The notes beneath the pieces are model-generated. The model searched no databases, was not told the origin of the DNA, and saw nothing but the letters and a program-made list of their open reading frames with translations. Source: Xestospongia bergquistia (lineage: Eukaryota > Porifera > Demospongiae > Haplosclerida > Petrosiidae). From it: a stretch of 64,000 nt of DNA. Shown piece by piece: positions 17,680 to 30,596 of this stretch. Each line of letters begins with the position of its first letter. Within the stretch, counting starts at the first letter, position 1. The stretch is from assembly GCA_963965975.1 (NCBI GenBank), contig OZ014415.1, positions 6,205,001 through 6,269,000 of the forward strand, in the 5' to 3' direction. The position numbers and the translations under genes were made by a program.

Positions 17680-20600
17680 CTACAATTTAGAACGGACTTG
17701 GCTTAGTACTTTCTCTAATTTTAGTGCCAAACCCATATTACCAGAAATTGACAATTTTCCAGTCATGAAAGCTGTAGTTGATTTTAACTTTCCTTGGAAC
17801 ATATCCACCATATTGTTAGCTTCCATCTTCATTGTGACATCAGTGGGTGTGTCTTCTGTAGCTTCGCTAACAGAACCCGAATCATTTTTGAGATCGAGAA
17901 GCCAACACCCACCATTATCACCCGATATCACAAACAGGTAAGTTGCTCCAATTTGCTGAACAACAGTCTCGTTCATTAATGGTTTAATTTTATAAAATAT
18001 ACCAGCTGGAGTGTTAGAATCTGGCACGTGATCTGAGTCAACATTTGATGTAGTTTCAGAAGTTAAATAAGCTTCTGCCTCATCCAGAAAAAAATCAGGT
18101 ATCACATTCTCTCCTACAAGATGAAGAAACAACAATAGTAGTTATGTTAATGTTAGTCAATTACATAACAGAAGCTAGTGTTTTTTTAGTAAACTAAACT
18201 AAAAAATTTCTTTCATGACCAACTGAAAATAAAACTAAAATTTTTAGCTGTCAAAAACTAAAATAATACTAAAATTAAAACTGACATTATATTATTTTAC
18301 TAATATTTACTAATATTAATAGACTGACAAACCACAACTTAAAACGTAAAGTCCTTCATAGAAAAAACGAAAAATATGACCTGTCATTATTTGATTGACT
18401 TTTCTTACATGATTGCAAAATTAAGTGAATCAAGTAAACTAATATTAACTAAAATAGAAAACTATATCAAGCTACTAAACTAATACTAACTAAAATTAAT
18501 TTTCCAGTTACATACTAAAACTAAACTAAAATAAAATGTATTTTATAACCCCTTTCAATAATGCTAAATTAACTAAAATACTTTTTCCTTACTAAAACAA
18601 CACTAACAGAAGCACGGTTACTACATCCAGTCTTTAATGTGACATTACCCAGCCTATCAAGAGATAAAATTAGTACATTTCAGTACTCAGGACCTAATGT
18701 AGCCTGATCCTAGCTTTCCTAGAACATTGGCAGGAGTATGCTGATATAAATGATGTGCTCAGTTGGCTGAGGAACCAAGTCTGGCTAGTCAAGACTACAA
18801 GTTATTTTACTTCACAAATAAATTCACACATGCTTGGTAAAATTCTAATACCATAGATATCTTTGAAGTTGACATTAAGGGAATGGACATTATAGGAGTT
18901 GACACACTGGTACTATTTTGAATTGAGGCCTAATGACCATATCCTTCCCACATCAAGCTATGTGTATTCATGTGGCTCCCATTCATTATGTTTCAAAATA
19001 TCCAAGTACAAGTCTTTCTTTCTTTGCTTCAAGCTTACAATTGTTGACAGTCTAAAGAAATATCTTAGAAAGATGCTGTGAAACATTTTAGTGCGAGTAT
19101 TGTTAGATTAATTTAATGATCATAACTAGAATAAAGGCCTCCATAGATTAGAGGATAGGTCAAAAATCTTGGAAAGAAAAGAGACACAGACAGACTTCAA
19201 TCTTTATACCAATATAGAGCACTTACCAATTTTATTACTGTATGACTCAAAGTTAGTAATGCCCTCTTTTCTAAGGATCTCATCATCAATGACAAACTGT
19301 CCAGTCATCTCCCGACTAGGTTTTGTTAAGATGGCATAAGCAGCATCAGCCATGATCTCTGGTTTACGAGATCCTTTGACACCAGCTTCACCCATTACCA
19401 TTTCAATAGCAGCTGTATTGATAGCTATCAGGATAGACAAATATATGACGTCAAGTCATATCTTTATGGTGACAAAATTTGCAGTGTCATCTCTTTGCAA
19501 ATACAGTAGGACATTACAAAACATGACACAATCATTAACATTAACTTTGTTTGTATAAATTTAGGAGAAAATTATTATAGTAAATGACATTTAAAAGTAA
19601 ACACATTAAAATATCTTAATAGATGACCATATAAAACATTACTTTGTTATGATGTAGTGTACCTGTTCTTGGCCAGAGTGCATTGACTGCTATGCCATCT
19701 TCTTCAAACTCTTTAGCCATTCCAAGTACACAGAGAGACATACCATATTTGGCCATAGTATAGGCTATAGAACAATAATTATATAAAATTATTGTATATT
19801 TTGTGCATAATTATAATCTGATATAATGTTAAAAAATTTTTATCAGAGTTACTGTTTCAACAGTCTCGTATGGTTAAGACATTTGAGAGAAAATGTGTAG
19901 AAACGGTTTGTGACTGGAACACACTAATTGACTATTTTCTGATTTGAACGCGTATCTAATTAATCACTATGGTCTAAGCTGTTCCTTCATGTTTAGTATG
20001 TTCCCTAACACTACCAGACCCAAAACTATATCTTAGTATTTCTTTTCAAGCTGGATTGGAGATGATTGTAGAATTTTGTAAAGTGCAACATAAGTGATGA
20101 AAAGTTAAAGACTCAAAAAGTTCAGTAATAAATGGAATTATCATTTCGTGCTGATTTTTTCCTCGTTCTTTGACAGTCTAGCTTCTGTATGGAAAACGCA
20201 ATAACATTTTCTATATCCATTTTTTAACATTCATGTTATAATTATATTTCTAAGTTGACGATTACAAGACAGGTATATTTCCATTAGTGACACTCAAAAA
20301 TTCCTGTAGCACCAAATGTTTTCTACAAAATAATCCCTTCAAACATTTTTCCTTTGAACATCTTGATCACACAAGACTATTGTTGCAATGACATATTACT
20401 ATTGTGTAATTTGGCAATTTTGAACACTTTTGTAGGGACTATTACATATAATACTGAATAACATGTAATGCTAAAGTTAAGCAGGACATTGAGGCCAAGA
20501 GAGTTACAAAAATTGTAATGAGGCAACAGTGAGAACAAGACTTGTTTAATGATTAATTAGTGTCATTGTTATAGGAGGCAAATAACATTTATTGATTGTA

Positions 20601-21746
20601 AATAAATTGAAAATATCTATACACAACTCCATCTTTTTGAACACTTTCAGAATTGCATAAAACAAACTAAGTGGGCATACAAACAAAACATGTAATTAAA
20701 ACCAGTCATAGGATCTCCTACCTATATATCAAGCATATACTTCATATGTACACCAAAGCAACCTATAGAGATAATATTACCACTACTACAAACATTACTG
20801 TTATTATAGTTGCTTCATTAGTACTGACCACAGTGGTTAGCAAACCAGAATGGCTTCATATTAAGAGGAGGACTAATGTTGAGAATGTGAGGATTTTTGC
20901 TCTTCAATAAATGAGGAAGACACAATTTTGATCTGTAAAATATAAGTTAGCAATAGTGAAAACTAATAAGAAGTTAGACACAATACATAGTCCCTGCTAC
21001 CAAATGCCTATCATATTATTGGTATGTACACTACTTACGTCAGATAAGTTCCTCTAGTATTAATGTTCATCATTAGATCATATCTGAGAGAGAAAGAGAG
21101 AGAGAAACAAGGAATAATTCCAAGGGTTCATAAAGTAAGAAATACTCTCACTTTTTCATAGATGTATCCAATGTACGAGTAAGACTAATAGCACTAGCAT
21201 TATTAACCACAATATCAATACCACCAAATTTTTTAACAGCTTTATCTACAGCATCTTGGACCTGAGCCTCCTCTCGTATGTCAACAACACACGGCAAACA
21301 GGAACCTCCTGCTGCCTCAACTAATATTAGTAGAGAATAATATATGATAAATGTATGGAAAGGAATGGCCTTATGATTGTACATTAATTTCACTTCACAG
21401 GAAAAACTATATATAGAGCAAGGAGAATGGCTCACTTTCTTTGGCTGCAGTGTATATAGTTCCTGGCAATTTAGGATGAGGATCAGCTGTTTTGGCGGCA
21501 ATGACTATATTAGCTCCATCTTGAGCAGCTTTCAAAGCGATGGATTTACCAATGCCTCGACTAGCTCCAGTGATAAAAAGTGTACAGCCAGCAAGTTTAC
21601 TAAAAAAATTACAACTTAATACGTATATGTTCATATGTATAATTGCAGTCAATCGACTGTATATTAACAGATCATCTTAATTTGCTATAGTACGTATATG
21701 TAGCTTGCACATGAACCACTTACCCTGTGTTCTTCAAGAGACTCAT
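17680..21746 (-). CDS. HSDL2: Hydroxysteroid dehydrogenase-like protein 2 (SDR plus SCP2)
   Basis: Eight exons on the minus strand (21746-21724, 21599-21436, 21320-21152, 21083-21039, 20932-20829, 19764-19663, 19424-19227, 18113-17680) join in phase to 412 residues; the human protein is about 418. The N-terminal short-chain dehydrogenase/reductase domain has the cofactor motif TGASRGIG near residue 16 and NNAS at the family position. It also has NISPPLN (catalytic Ser region) and AYTMAKYGMS, which supplies the YxxxK pair. The C-terminal exon is an SCP2 sterol-carrier domain ending FMTGKLSISGNMGLALKLEK. Vertebrate HSDL2 is peroxisomal and mitochondrial and linked to lipid metabolism. The last residues SKL form a canonical PTS1 peroxisomal targeting tripeptide (human ends ARL). 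The gene starts 856 bp from the divergent methyltransferase copy 1. Confidence 0.95.
18181..18620. repeat. Degenerate ACTAAAA-rich low-complexity block in HSDL2 intron 7
   Basis: Irregular repeats of ACTAAAA / ACTAAAATTA-type units fill much of the intron between the last two HSDL2 exons. A mirror version, TTTTAGT / TTTTAATTTAG, occurs at 30620-30775 beside methyltransferase copy 2, suggesting a dispersed low-complexity family. Confidence 0.6.
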
Positions 21747-22602
21747 GCTTTCTTTAAAGAAACCACACCTATAATATAAAATGGCTAACGTGACTAGTGA
21801 TATAATAGCGCTTAAATGTCAGGTCTGTGTTATTAAAATGCTTGTAGCAAGTACTGACCAATGAAATCGCTTGCTTTAGGTTTGTAAATGTAATAGCAAT
21901 ATTGATATATAGCCCAGGAGTGTTCAGCAGCTTATAAAGCTCCTGGGTAATAATAATATTGCAAAGATAATCATTATTATGGTAAAGTCAGTTATACGTC
22001 AGCAGCACGGTTACTATTGACTTATTAAGTCGTTTATGTGCAATGTTACAGTTGCAATATCAAGAGAGTGCAATGAAAATAAAGGGGTGGGGCTACTAAA
22101 ATCACTCCTACTAATTGGTTACTATTGTATCTTTTCTTATTGACCTTAAGCTCCTTCTAGGTGGTTTTGCTCCTGTTGGTAACTGCTGTAGAGACATTTC
22201 TGTTGACATTTGTTCTCTTTGAAAAACTATACATTCAAAGTTGTTTGGGTGCAGTTTTCCAATAACTCTTGTCTATTATGTGATCCTCTAAATAAATGTT
22301 GATCATAACCCATCTGTGTTATAGATGCTCCACTCAGACTTAGGAAAGTATCTTGTTAAAATGATAAAATGAATAATACCAATAAGTGTTTCTATATACA
22401 CATACTTCTTTTGTAAAATTATACTTTTTATGTTTTGTCTAATTAGTTTATCAATACCACAGCCTTTGTTGTGGTTAACTATTAATACTTTAAAGTATGC
22501 GTGAAGCCAGAAAAAGTAGGTTATTATAATTGTAATAAAAACCCACAAAGTAAAATCGAACAGTCAAAAGCGGAGTAGGCGGTCAAGGGAATAACACTGG
22601 CT
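21747..22602. promoter_or_regulatory. Divergent intergenic region, HSDL2 / methyltransferase copy 1
   Basis: These 856 bp separate two outward-facing genes and should hold both promoters. I see no clear TATA box for HSDL2 and no recognisable gene. The conserved block found upstream of copies 2, 3 and 7 is absent here. Confidence 0.4.
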
Positions 22603-23540
22603 ATGTCTGCCTATGAGGATTATCACTCTGTTTCGAAGCATTATGATAAAGGTAATAGCAATGCAGTATTGTTCTGATACAACTCGTTAATGTGTTATTA
22701 TGATTATAGCTCGACAACCTGTTGGGGTAGATGTCATACTAGGAGCTGTGGCTCACGTTAAGCAAGGAATTCAAAAGTTGAACGAGTCATCATTAGTTGA
22801 TATTGGTGAGAGTTATTATGTAGGATTTCAATGTATTGTATATTTACTGACCCTTCCAGGTTGTGGTACTGGTAACTATACTCTGGCTCTGAGTCCTTAT
22901 ATTGGACAGATCACAGGCATTGAGTACAATGAGGGTATGTTGGAGAAAGCAAGAGAGAAGATGGTTAGTCTCCCTCATGTGAAGTTACTTCAAGGCAATG
23001 CTCTTAATCTACCTCTTCCTGATGGATACTGTGATGCTGCCATATGTACTTTGGTTAGTACAATATGAAAATATATGTTTCTACAGTCAAAACAACTACT
23101 TTGCCAACTATATTCATATATTATACGCCAAGATATACATAATAGCCTTGCCAACCTCAGTACAGTCCCATATATTGTATTTATCATGGGAGCCATCTTG
23201 GAAGCAAAGAATGAAATTATTAGGTGGTGGGTGGTTCTTGGTGTAACACAACACATAGTGATATCATCATATATAGTACAAGTTACACCATATGATACCT
23301 TAGTGATATTATCACAGTACAAGTTACATTAAGAAGTACACTAAACCCTAAATCTTAAAGCCTAAACCAAAACCTTCCAAAACACTAAACCATACATTCA
23401 CACTAACATTATTAACCCATATGACACATAGTGATGTCAACGTCATAGTACAAGTTACACCAAGAAGAGCCTAGTATATTGATAAGAACTATGTTGTGTA
23501 TTTTATGAAGCACATATAGCACATATATATATATTACTAT

Positions 23541-23602
<62 letters not shown>

Positions 23603-25016
23603 CTATTTGTGTATACAAAACTGTTAGCTGTTCAAATTTAAAATAATTGGGATTTTTTGTTCTAATAAAAATTTGATTTGCTTATTATCACAATGTCAGA
23701 TTGTCCTCTAATGTGATAGTAGATACATGTGTCTCATCCTATCAAACTGCCTTCCTTCCATTCAGGAGGTGTGGAAGTCTGGGAATGAGATTAGTAAATA
23801 CATCTGTCTCTGTTGATGAATAGGTGTGTTCATTACCAGGGTTGGGGTCAATTACATGAGAATGATTATTATAAATTTTATGATTATGATTACACAGTGA
23901 TTATGTGAGGTGATTATAATTACAATTATAGGGATGATTACAATTATGATTATAGAGCTGGATTACTGGATTACTTGAAAGTGACAGTATATATATAGGC
24001 ATTTTGCATTCAGCTGTAAATATGTAAGGTGTCATCAGTCTAATCACACGATTTTTCATGCATCATTTCATAAATATACACCAGCAGATGCAAACACAGG
24101 CAACATGTCTTGTTCCATGTACTACTTGCAAAGGCTACTGTAATTGCTGTAATCACTTGTGATTACAGCAATTACTTTGTCTGATTATAATTATGACTAC
24201 TGAAAGTTGATTATAATTACGATTGTGATTAGCCGATTACAACAAAAAATGTAATTGATTGTAATCGATTATGATTACAATTATAATCGGTCCCAATCCT
24301 GTTTATTACTATATATTACAAAAGCTATGTATAATTATTATAATGTACACTGCCACATGTTATCTTTATAGATGTTGCATCATTTACCAGATAGTATAGC
24401 ACCTGGTTATAATGGTCCTCATCAAGTCATTAATGAAGCATATCGTATTCTTAAAGACAGGGGTGTCCTCATTGTCAATACAGTGGATTCAAGTCAACTG
24501 GAGAAAGCATGGATTGAATCTTATATTATTCCAGCAGCAACAGAAAGAATTATTAAAAGGTAAGATTTAAAGGATTATATTCATAAGTTAGCTTATGCAC
24601 ATGTATTAAAAACATCTATAAATTTACTTGTCTATTTTAGACTTCCTCCAATTGACTTATTGTGTCATCAAATGGAGGAGGCTGGTTTCTACATCAGCTC
24701 TGTACTCTCACATCGCAGAGAGACTATTATAAAACATGATGTTCATTATAATCCTCATGGTCCATTAGACAAAGAATGGAGGAATCTGTGCAGGTATATG
24801 TGTAGAAATATTCAGTTTTTATTATTATTGTAATTGTATCTGGTTTTCCTTAGTATTTGGTCTCTAGCTACTCCTGAAGAACTAGAAGAAGCACTCACTA
24901 GTTGGAAAAAGAAGATAGATGATGGTACTGCAGATCAAGTGATCAAAGAGATTGACTCTTTTAGAAGAAAACTAGGACAAACAACTACAATTGTTGCTTT
25001 TAAGGGACTGAACTAG
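22603..25016 (+). CDS. SAM-dependent methyltransferase, array copy 1
   Basis: Six exons (22603-22651, 22710-22805, 22860-23053, 24372-24559, 24641-24793, 24854-25016) join in frame to 280 residues. The fold is class I (Methyltransf_11-like): motif I VDIGCGTGNYTLAL at residues 46-59, acidic loop GIEYN (motif II), and LPLPDGYCDAAICT (motif IV region) followed by MLHHL. The motif V/VI region is EAYRILKDRGVLIVNT, at the exon 4 position usual for this family. The C-terminal region ELEEALTSWKKKIDDGTADQ is helical and peculiar to this set. The substrate is unknown. It is the most diverged of the array; its exon 2 is 6 nt longer than in the other copies. Intron 3 (1.3 kb) holds low-complexity repeats. 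No targeting signal is seen, so it is probably cytosolic. Confidence 0.88.
23541..23600. repeat. (TA)n microsatellite in methyltransferase copy 1 intron 3
   Basis: A roughly 55-bp uninterrupted alternating TA run, flanked by ATTACTATT on both sides. Confidence 0.9.
23870..24300. repeat. GATTA/TAATC-rich imperfect repeat block
   Basis: Dense, irregular repetition of GATTATGATTACA, GATTATAATTAC and their reverse complements ends shortly before exon 4 of methyltransferase copy 1. Direct and inverted units are mixed, so the block can form many short hairpins. There is no coding potential. Confidence 0.75.
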
Positions 25017-26335
25017 AGACTATTATATACTAGTGTAGTATATATATGACACCAATCCTGTTTTAAAAAATAACTAGTAGTATGAATATGATTTATGATG
25101 TAGATTTTTTGATGGATTTTATGTATTATGTGTATGGAGCAAGTTGGTTGCTCTCCTTAACCTGATTAATATTCCTCATAATGATACAGGCAAAGCAGCT
25201 TAATACCAGACAGAATCAGTAGAAGTATCAATGTTTAAATTCATTATTGAGGATTGATCTTAGCTTCTTATTACATGCCTTGAGAACAGGTGATAAGAAA
25301 AAAGGGACAGAATGAAAGGTGCACAAAATCTTGTGTATAGTTAGTGAATATCAGAGGAATAATCATTCATTTGTAAAACTGAGAGTCTAGAACCCACGAT
25401 CTTTAGAAATTTAACCATTCCTTTGATGGTAGAATTGATGGAGGCAATTTAACCATGTCAACTGGAAGACCCACAGCATGTCATATGTGTTTCCACTTTG
25501 CAAAGAGATGGAGCAATTTCCAGGAGCTCATTTCCATCATCTTCTCACATTAGGAGTGATTCAGTTGATGACCCAACTCACTTGCCGTCTACTCAACTAG
25601 CTTCAGATGCTATACAACTACTTTGATATTACCACAAATTATCTCATCATCAAGATACTTTAACTAGTCTAAGAGCGTATAGTTGTGTCACTACTAATGG
25701 GTGGATAGAAGAGTAGAGGGCCTAAAGGGCCAGCTCCCTTCAGCAGTTAAGAATATCTTCACATGACTTTGCTAATGTATGTTCTGAACATGCCAGACAA
25801 ACTGCACCTTTAAAATCACTTTCTTCCAATTTAATAGACACTCTTTTATTTAGCTATGGAAGACAGAGTTAGCATTAGCTTTATTGGGTCTATGTTGAGT
25901 TGCAGCTAGTATTTAAGAGTCATTATGTTCAATTGATGAGGGTATACGTAGCTAAGCTCCATCTTTTACCACCTATAATAGACAATGAAAGGGGATACAG
26001 AAATGGAGCAAATGCTTCCATGACATGATCTCCCCTAACATATGGACTACTTTCCTCTAGTAGCAAATCCAGAGAGGCCTGGGATATTCTCCTCAAAACG
26101 CAAGGCCAGGAAGGAAAGATTGGTGAAGAAAGGTCCACAGTTTGTGTCACTTGCATGATCTAGTAAGACAGGATGGATCCAGGTCTGTCTTCTGTCTGGG
26201 GAAACTACCGGAACCTGGACAATGATTATAAATTTTGACAACACCTTGGATCCTAAGAGTACCTACCATCTTTCTTCATGGACAAATGTCACAGTCAGCA
26301 AGAGCTGACTTTTCAGAGGTACCATCAGCCATTTT
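25017..26335. other. 3' flank of methyltransferase copy 1, no gene recognised
   Basis: The first 80 bp match the 3' flanks of copies 5 and 7 (GAGACTATTATATACTAG). The remainder carries short open frames on both strands with no domain I recognise. The part adjacent to 26336 may belong to the Harbinger relic but does not align to the expected transposase C-terminus. Confidence 0.4.
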
Positions 26336-27775
26336 TCAATTATTAAGTAAATATGTACTTAATGTGAATGCATCGTCAGCTACTAGTACATATGGCATAA
26401 TGTGTTGTGATCTAGGTAAAGTAGTTGGTTCTGGGATGTTTAGTTGATTATCTTCAAGTGCACGATAGATACTAGAGTTCTTGAACACACCTTCATCAGA
26501 TACTCTTCCGTTACATCTGATGTCGACATAAACAAATTTGTAATATGCGTCAACAATAGCCATCAGTATTATGCTAAAGAAGTGTTTGTAATTAAAATAA
26601 TATGATCCACTATGATGTGGTGGTCTAATCATAATATGTTTCCCATCTAGTGCCCCAATGCAGTTACTAAAATTCCATAGTTCTTCATACATTCTTGCAA
26701 CATTTAGCCATTCATTTTCCGTTGTAGGTACCTATATAATGTAAAATATGTGTTAATTTTATAGGAAATCAATGAATCTATGGCTGAATCTGTCTTATCA
26801 GAAGATGATGAAGTTAAATCTACAAAACGACCTCTACCTTATCAGAAAACTAAATTATCCAAAAAAGCAAGACAAGAAGAAAAAGAGGATAAGCTACTTG
26901 ACAAAGCTATAGCCTGCATGGAAAAAACAGCTATACCTATTCAAGATTCAGATGAATACAACATTTTTGGTAAACACGTAGCACATGAACTACGATCAAT
27001 CAGTAATGCTAAAATACAAAGATGAGTGGAATATTCAAAATACACTGTACATGGCTCTGTCCAATATGGTCCCATCCACACAACATCCTTTTCCTGTATT
27101 GTTTCAAAGTGACTACACTGGTCCACAGTTTTCATCACCTCAGGCTAATAACTATTACTATCCACATACAAGGAGTGCGGATTATGCAAGTTCAGTTTCA
27201 TCCCGTTCACCACTATCCCCTGATATGAACATTATTGTGGTATAAAGTATAATCTTAACCAACCTTTAAGTATTCTTTTGATAATGAGCTCACTAGAGCT
27301 TGGCATGTTTGAGAAGTAATTTTGCCTATAGATTGAGCAGAAATCCTGTACAAAAATTGAAGACTTTCAAAACTCACATTTTGTATATACTGTACTTTGA
27401 ATTTATCAAGTAGTGGTAATCAGTGATTGACAACTGACCTGTCGCTAAGTATCTTAATGTTACTGCTACTCTCTCTCCAGGTGGAATAGCATCCCTCATA
27501 TTGCATTGGTATCTTTATATGTTATTTGTGGAGCAATTTTGACAAGTAACTCTTCAAAAGACGTACTATCCATCCTGAAAAATTTCTGTACAAAGACGTG
27601 TCCATCATCTCTAACTCCTTCATTAATGCATGGTAAGCACCGTGTACTTCTCTATGTTGTAACCACTCCCTTGCCCAAAACTTGCGTTTCCTAATTCTTC
27701 TTTTCCTCTTGAGTTTTAATACTGCTACTATGGCCACTGCACTAACAGCTGCTGCCTTCTAGCTTCAGCCATTTT
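26336..27775. mobile_element. Degraded PIF/Harbinger element: HARBI1-like transposase (-) and BESS/Myb-like partner (+)
   Basis: On the minus strand, 27737-27520 encodes FWAREWLQHREVHGAYHALM and then, after a 1-nt frameshift near 27585, FRMDSTSFEELLVKIAPQIT, the HARBI1 N-terminus. A second frameshift near 27500 leads to MRDAIPPGERVAVTLRYLAT. Another block (27390-27265) continues with ITSQTCQALV. At 26692-26336 is WNFSNCIGALDGKHI with the first catalytic Asp and GRVSDEGVFKNS, but the frame stops before the third catalytic acidic residue. On the plus strand, 26780-27025 encodes an acidic/basic protein ending DEYNIFGKHVAHELRSI, a BESS-like motif typical of the second ORF of these elements. Its tail is frameshifted at about 27020. 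The element is therefore non-functional. Confidence 0.8.
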
Positions 27776-28194
27776 ATCACCAATAGTTAACTATTAATTT
27801 TTACTTAATTTTAATAATACTTGCAACAAAGTTGCTTACCAAAATAAGATGTGCAACATTGTTGCTAGTTACTTGGTTCATGCAACAAAAATGCCTCGTG
27901 TATGGTGCACTTTAGATTCGAGAGTTAGCGAGATGTTTCCAGCTGGGTTGACTTTGGTTACGTTTCACGGAAGCCAAGGACGGACACTCAAACTCCGTAT
28001 AATACCGTTTAATTGAAATTGGAAATAGGAATTGAATGTCGGTCTGCGGCTTCCGGACTAAATGCGTCAAAAATATATTGGTTATTGTTCACTATCGGAG
28101 CCTATAAGCGTTGGCCTAATACGTCGGAATCATGTAGAAGGCTACGCCCACTCCAAATAATTGATTGAGAATCGGGTATAAAAATCCTGTTTCG

Positions 28195-28282
28195 ATACTT
28201 TATTTTTGTCCTCAAGGGCGATTCATACATCCCTATATATTAAGCACTGCCGTACTTTATGATAACAAGGTGAGGCTAGAAT
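28195..28282 (+). promoter_or_regulatory. Conserved promoter block upstream of methyltransferase copy 2
   Basis: The block CATCCCTATATATTAAGCAC followed by TGCCGTACTTTATGATAACA and AGGTGAGGCTAGAATATGG recurs almost base for base before copies 3 (31108-31171) and 7 (43499-43560). The TATATATTAAG core sits about 45 bp before the ATG and is a candidate TATA box. Copies 4, 5, 6 and 8 start in a different context. Confidence 0.6.
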
Positions 28283-28349
28283 ATGGCAGACTTTGAAGAC
28301 TACCATACTACATCTAAAGACTATGATAAAGGTGACCAATGTTCTATTG

Positions 28350-28395
<46 letters not shown>

Positions 28396-30596
28396 TGTAT
28401 CATTTAGTTCGACAACCTGTTGGAGTGGATGTTATATTGGGAGCTGTGGCACATATAATGCAAGGAAAGTTAAGTGAATCAACAGTAGTGGATATTGGTA
28501 AGTGTGTCACATGTGTACTTCTATCTACATACCATACATCTCTCAGGTTGTGGTACTGGTAACTATGCTCTGGCTCTGAGTCCTTATATTGGACAAATTA
28601 CTGGTATTGAATATAATGATGGTATGTTGGAGAAAGCAATTGAAAAGACAGCTCATCTCCCTCATGTGAAGTTACTTCAACTTACCTCTTCCTGATGGTT
28701 ACTGTGATGCTGTCATATGTACACAGGTTGGCTACTACATAGATACTGAGTTTAATATAGTAATGTGTGACTTTATAGATGTTACATCATGTTCCTGGTA
28801 ACACACCTCAAGAATATAAAGGTTCTCATCAGATCATTAAAGAAGCATATCGTATTCTTAAAGACAAGGGTGTCCTCATTGTGAATACTTCTTCACATGA
28901 GCAGATCCTTTCAGGTTTTTTTGAATCATATCTTATTCCAATAGCTTGCAAAAAAGTGGTTACAAAGTGAGCATAAAGCTTGTAACTTCATTAATATATT
29001 TATTGTTCATATATCTCTAGATTTCCACCAATTGATGTTCTATGTCATCAAATTGAAGAGACAGATTTTTTAGTTAAGTCCATTGTTTCACATTGTAAAG
29101 AATCTATTTTCGATGTGGATTTATATTATGATCCACAAGGTCCTTTTAATAAAGAATGGAGAAATACTAGCAGGTATTTAACCATATATTATCTCAAAAG
29201 TCCATGCATTGCCTCATAAAGATTGAAGAACATGCAACTCTTACCTAAAAACTGATGCAGCATTAGACAAACTTCTGTAATCTCCCATGTGATGCAGTTA
29301 CATATACTTTCCTCCTTAGCTTTGTGAGGCTATGCATATGTATGATGATAGGTTATTTAACCAATCCATTTTTGTTGTAAGCAATACATATAATGTGATA
29401 CTGAGAAGCTAATATATAAATACCACTTTAATGGTGTAAACGTAAATTGGTAATGGATTTCCTTATTAAGACAAAACAATAAATATTCTACCATTCCTTG
29501 TTACTACAGTGAAAACATAAAAAGGAAATAGACTCATTGTACATACAGGTTAAGGTGTGGTGGCTAATGACTTGTGCATGTTTATTAGACTTCTCAGTGT
29601 CTCATCAACCAATCCATTTTATAGTGATATGCATGGGTTTTTGATAGTCTGCATACGAATATTCACATAATAAGCATGCATGGACTATATATATATACTG
29701 CACTGTAAAAATTAACATGTCATTTTAAGAAATAGTTTGTACCTGACATGGATTGATTACTACATAATATGGAATATAGAATTCTTGCAAATTACTCACT
29801 ATATAGATTTTTGGCATGTTATACGTTTACATAAATATCAACAAATTATACAGTGAGTAATTCAGAGAAATTCTAGATTCTATAGTAATCCACCAATGTA
29901 AAGAACAAATTTGTTGTTAAAATAACATATTAATTTTTACATGTAGTGTGAGGTGGAAGTCTCTATATAGTATGACATTTATAAACAGCATAAGACCTCT
30001 ACTATAAGTTATAAACTAACTTCTATAACTACCATGTAGCAATGGTAAAACATTGCTATAAGTATTAACAATAAAGAGCTTAATATTCTTATAAGATACA
30101 ATTGGGCAATTGAGTAAGACAACTGCTAATTTGAGCAAGAATATGTGAAGTTTGAACAGGTTATAAACTATGGAGTGGACCCAGCTCTGCCTCTACAATT
30201 GGGCACCATACATCTAAATCTCTTGTTTGTATAGTGAACTCCCATGAAAACCAACCAGTGTCTAATAGGACTTCCTCTCTAATTATTAGCTAAAAAGCAT
30301 ACAAACAAAGTTAAGCTATTTATAATAAATGGAGTAATTTGATGGCCATGGTCAATGATACATACACATTAGAGGTTTACTTATTATATTGGACAGATAT
30401 TCAACATCAATTTTTTTATATTCCTGCTGTTAGTACCTGGGCTCTAGCTACTCCGGAAGAACTAGAAGAAGCACTCACTAGTTGGAAAAAGAAGATAGAT
30501 GATGGTACTGCAGATCAAATGATCAAAGAGGTTAATTCTGTGAGAAGAAAATTAGGACAAACAACCACTTTAGTTGCTTTTAAGGGCCTTTTGTAA
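28283..30596 (+). pseudogene. Methyltransferase array copy 2, frameshifted
   Basis: All six exons are present (28283-28331, 28408-28497, 28547-28726, 28779-28966, 29021-29173, 30434-30596) with intact splice sites. However, exon 3 lacks 14 nt after CTTCAA at 28680 (GGTAATGCTCTCAA in copies 4 and 5). This shifts the frame and stops the protein after residue 93, in the middle of the SAM-binding domain. The deleted segment is bounded by a CAA repeat, consistent with slippage. Intron 1 contains a (TA)n run (28353-28393). Intron 5 is 1.26 kb and carries a MITE. The other exons remain clean, so the inactivation is recent or the locus is a sequencing variant. Confidence 0.82.
29748..29893. mobile_element. 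MITE family 2, copy a, in intron 5 of methyltransferase copy 2
   Basis: Imperfect inverted repeats: the left arm is GATTGATTACTACATAATAT then GGAATATAGAATTC and AATTACTCACT. The right arm is AGTGAGTAATTC, then GAAATTCTAGATTC and TATAGTAATCC. The same arms occur at 56097-56229. Confidence 0.65.

Noticed and set aside
22990-23332. Several overlapping open frames in intron 3 of methyltransferase copy 1
   Set aside because: They contain repeated units (GTACAAGTTACA) and have no counterpart in the other copies, where intron 3 is about 50 bp.
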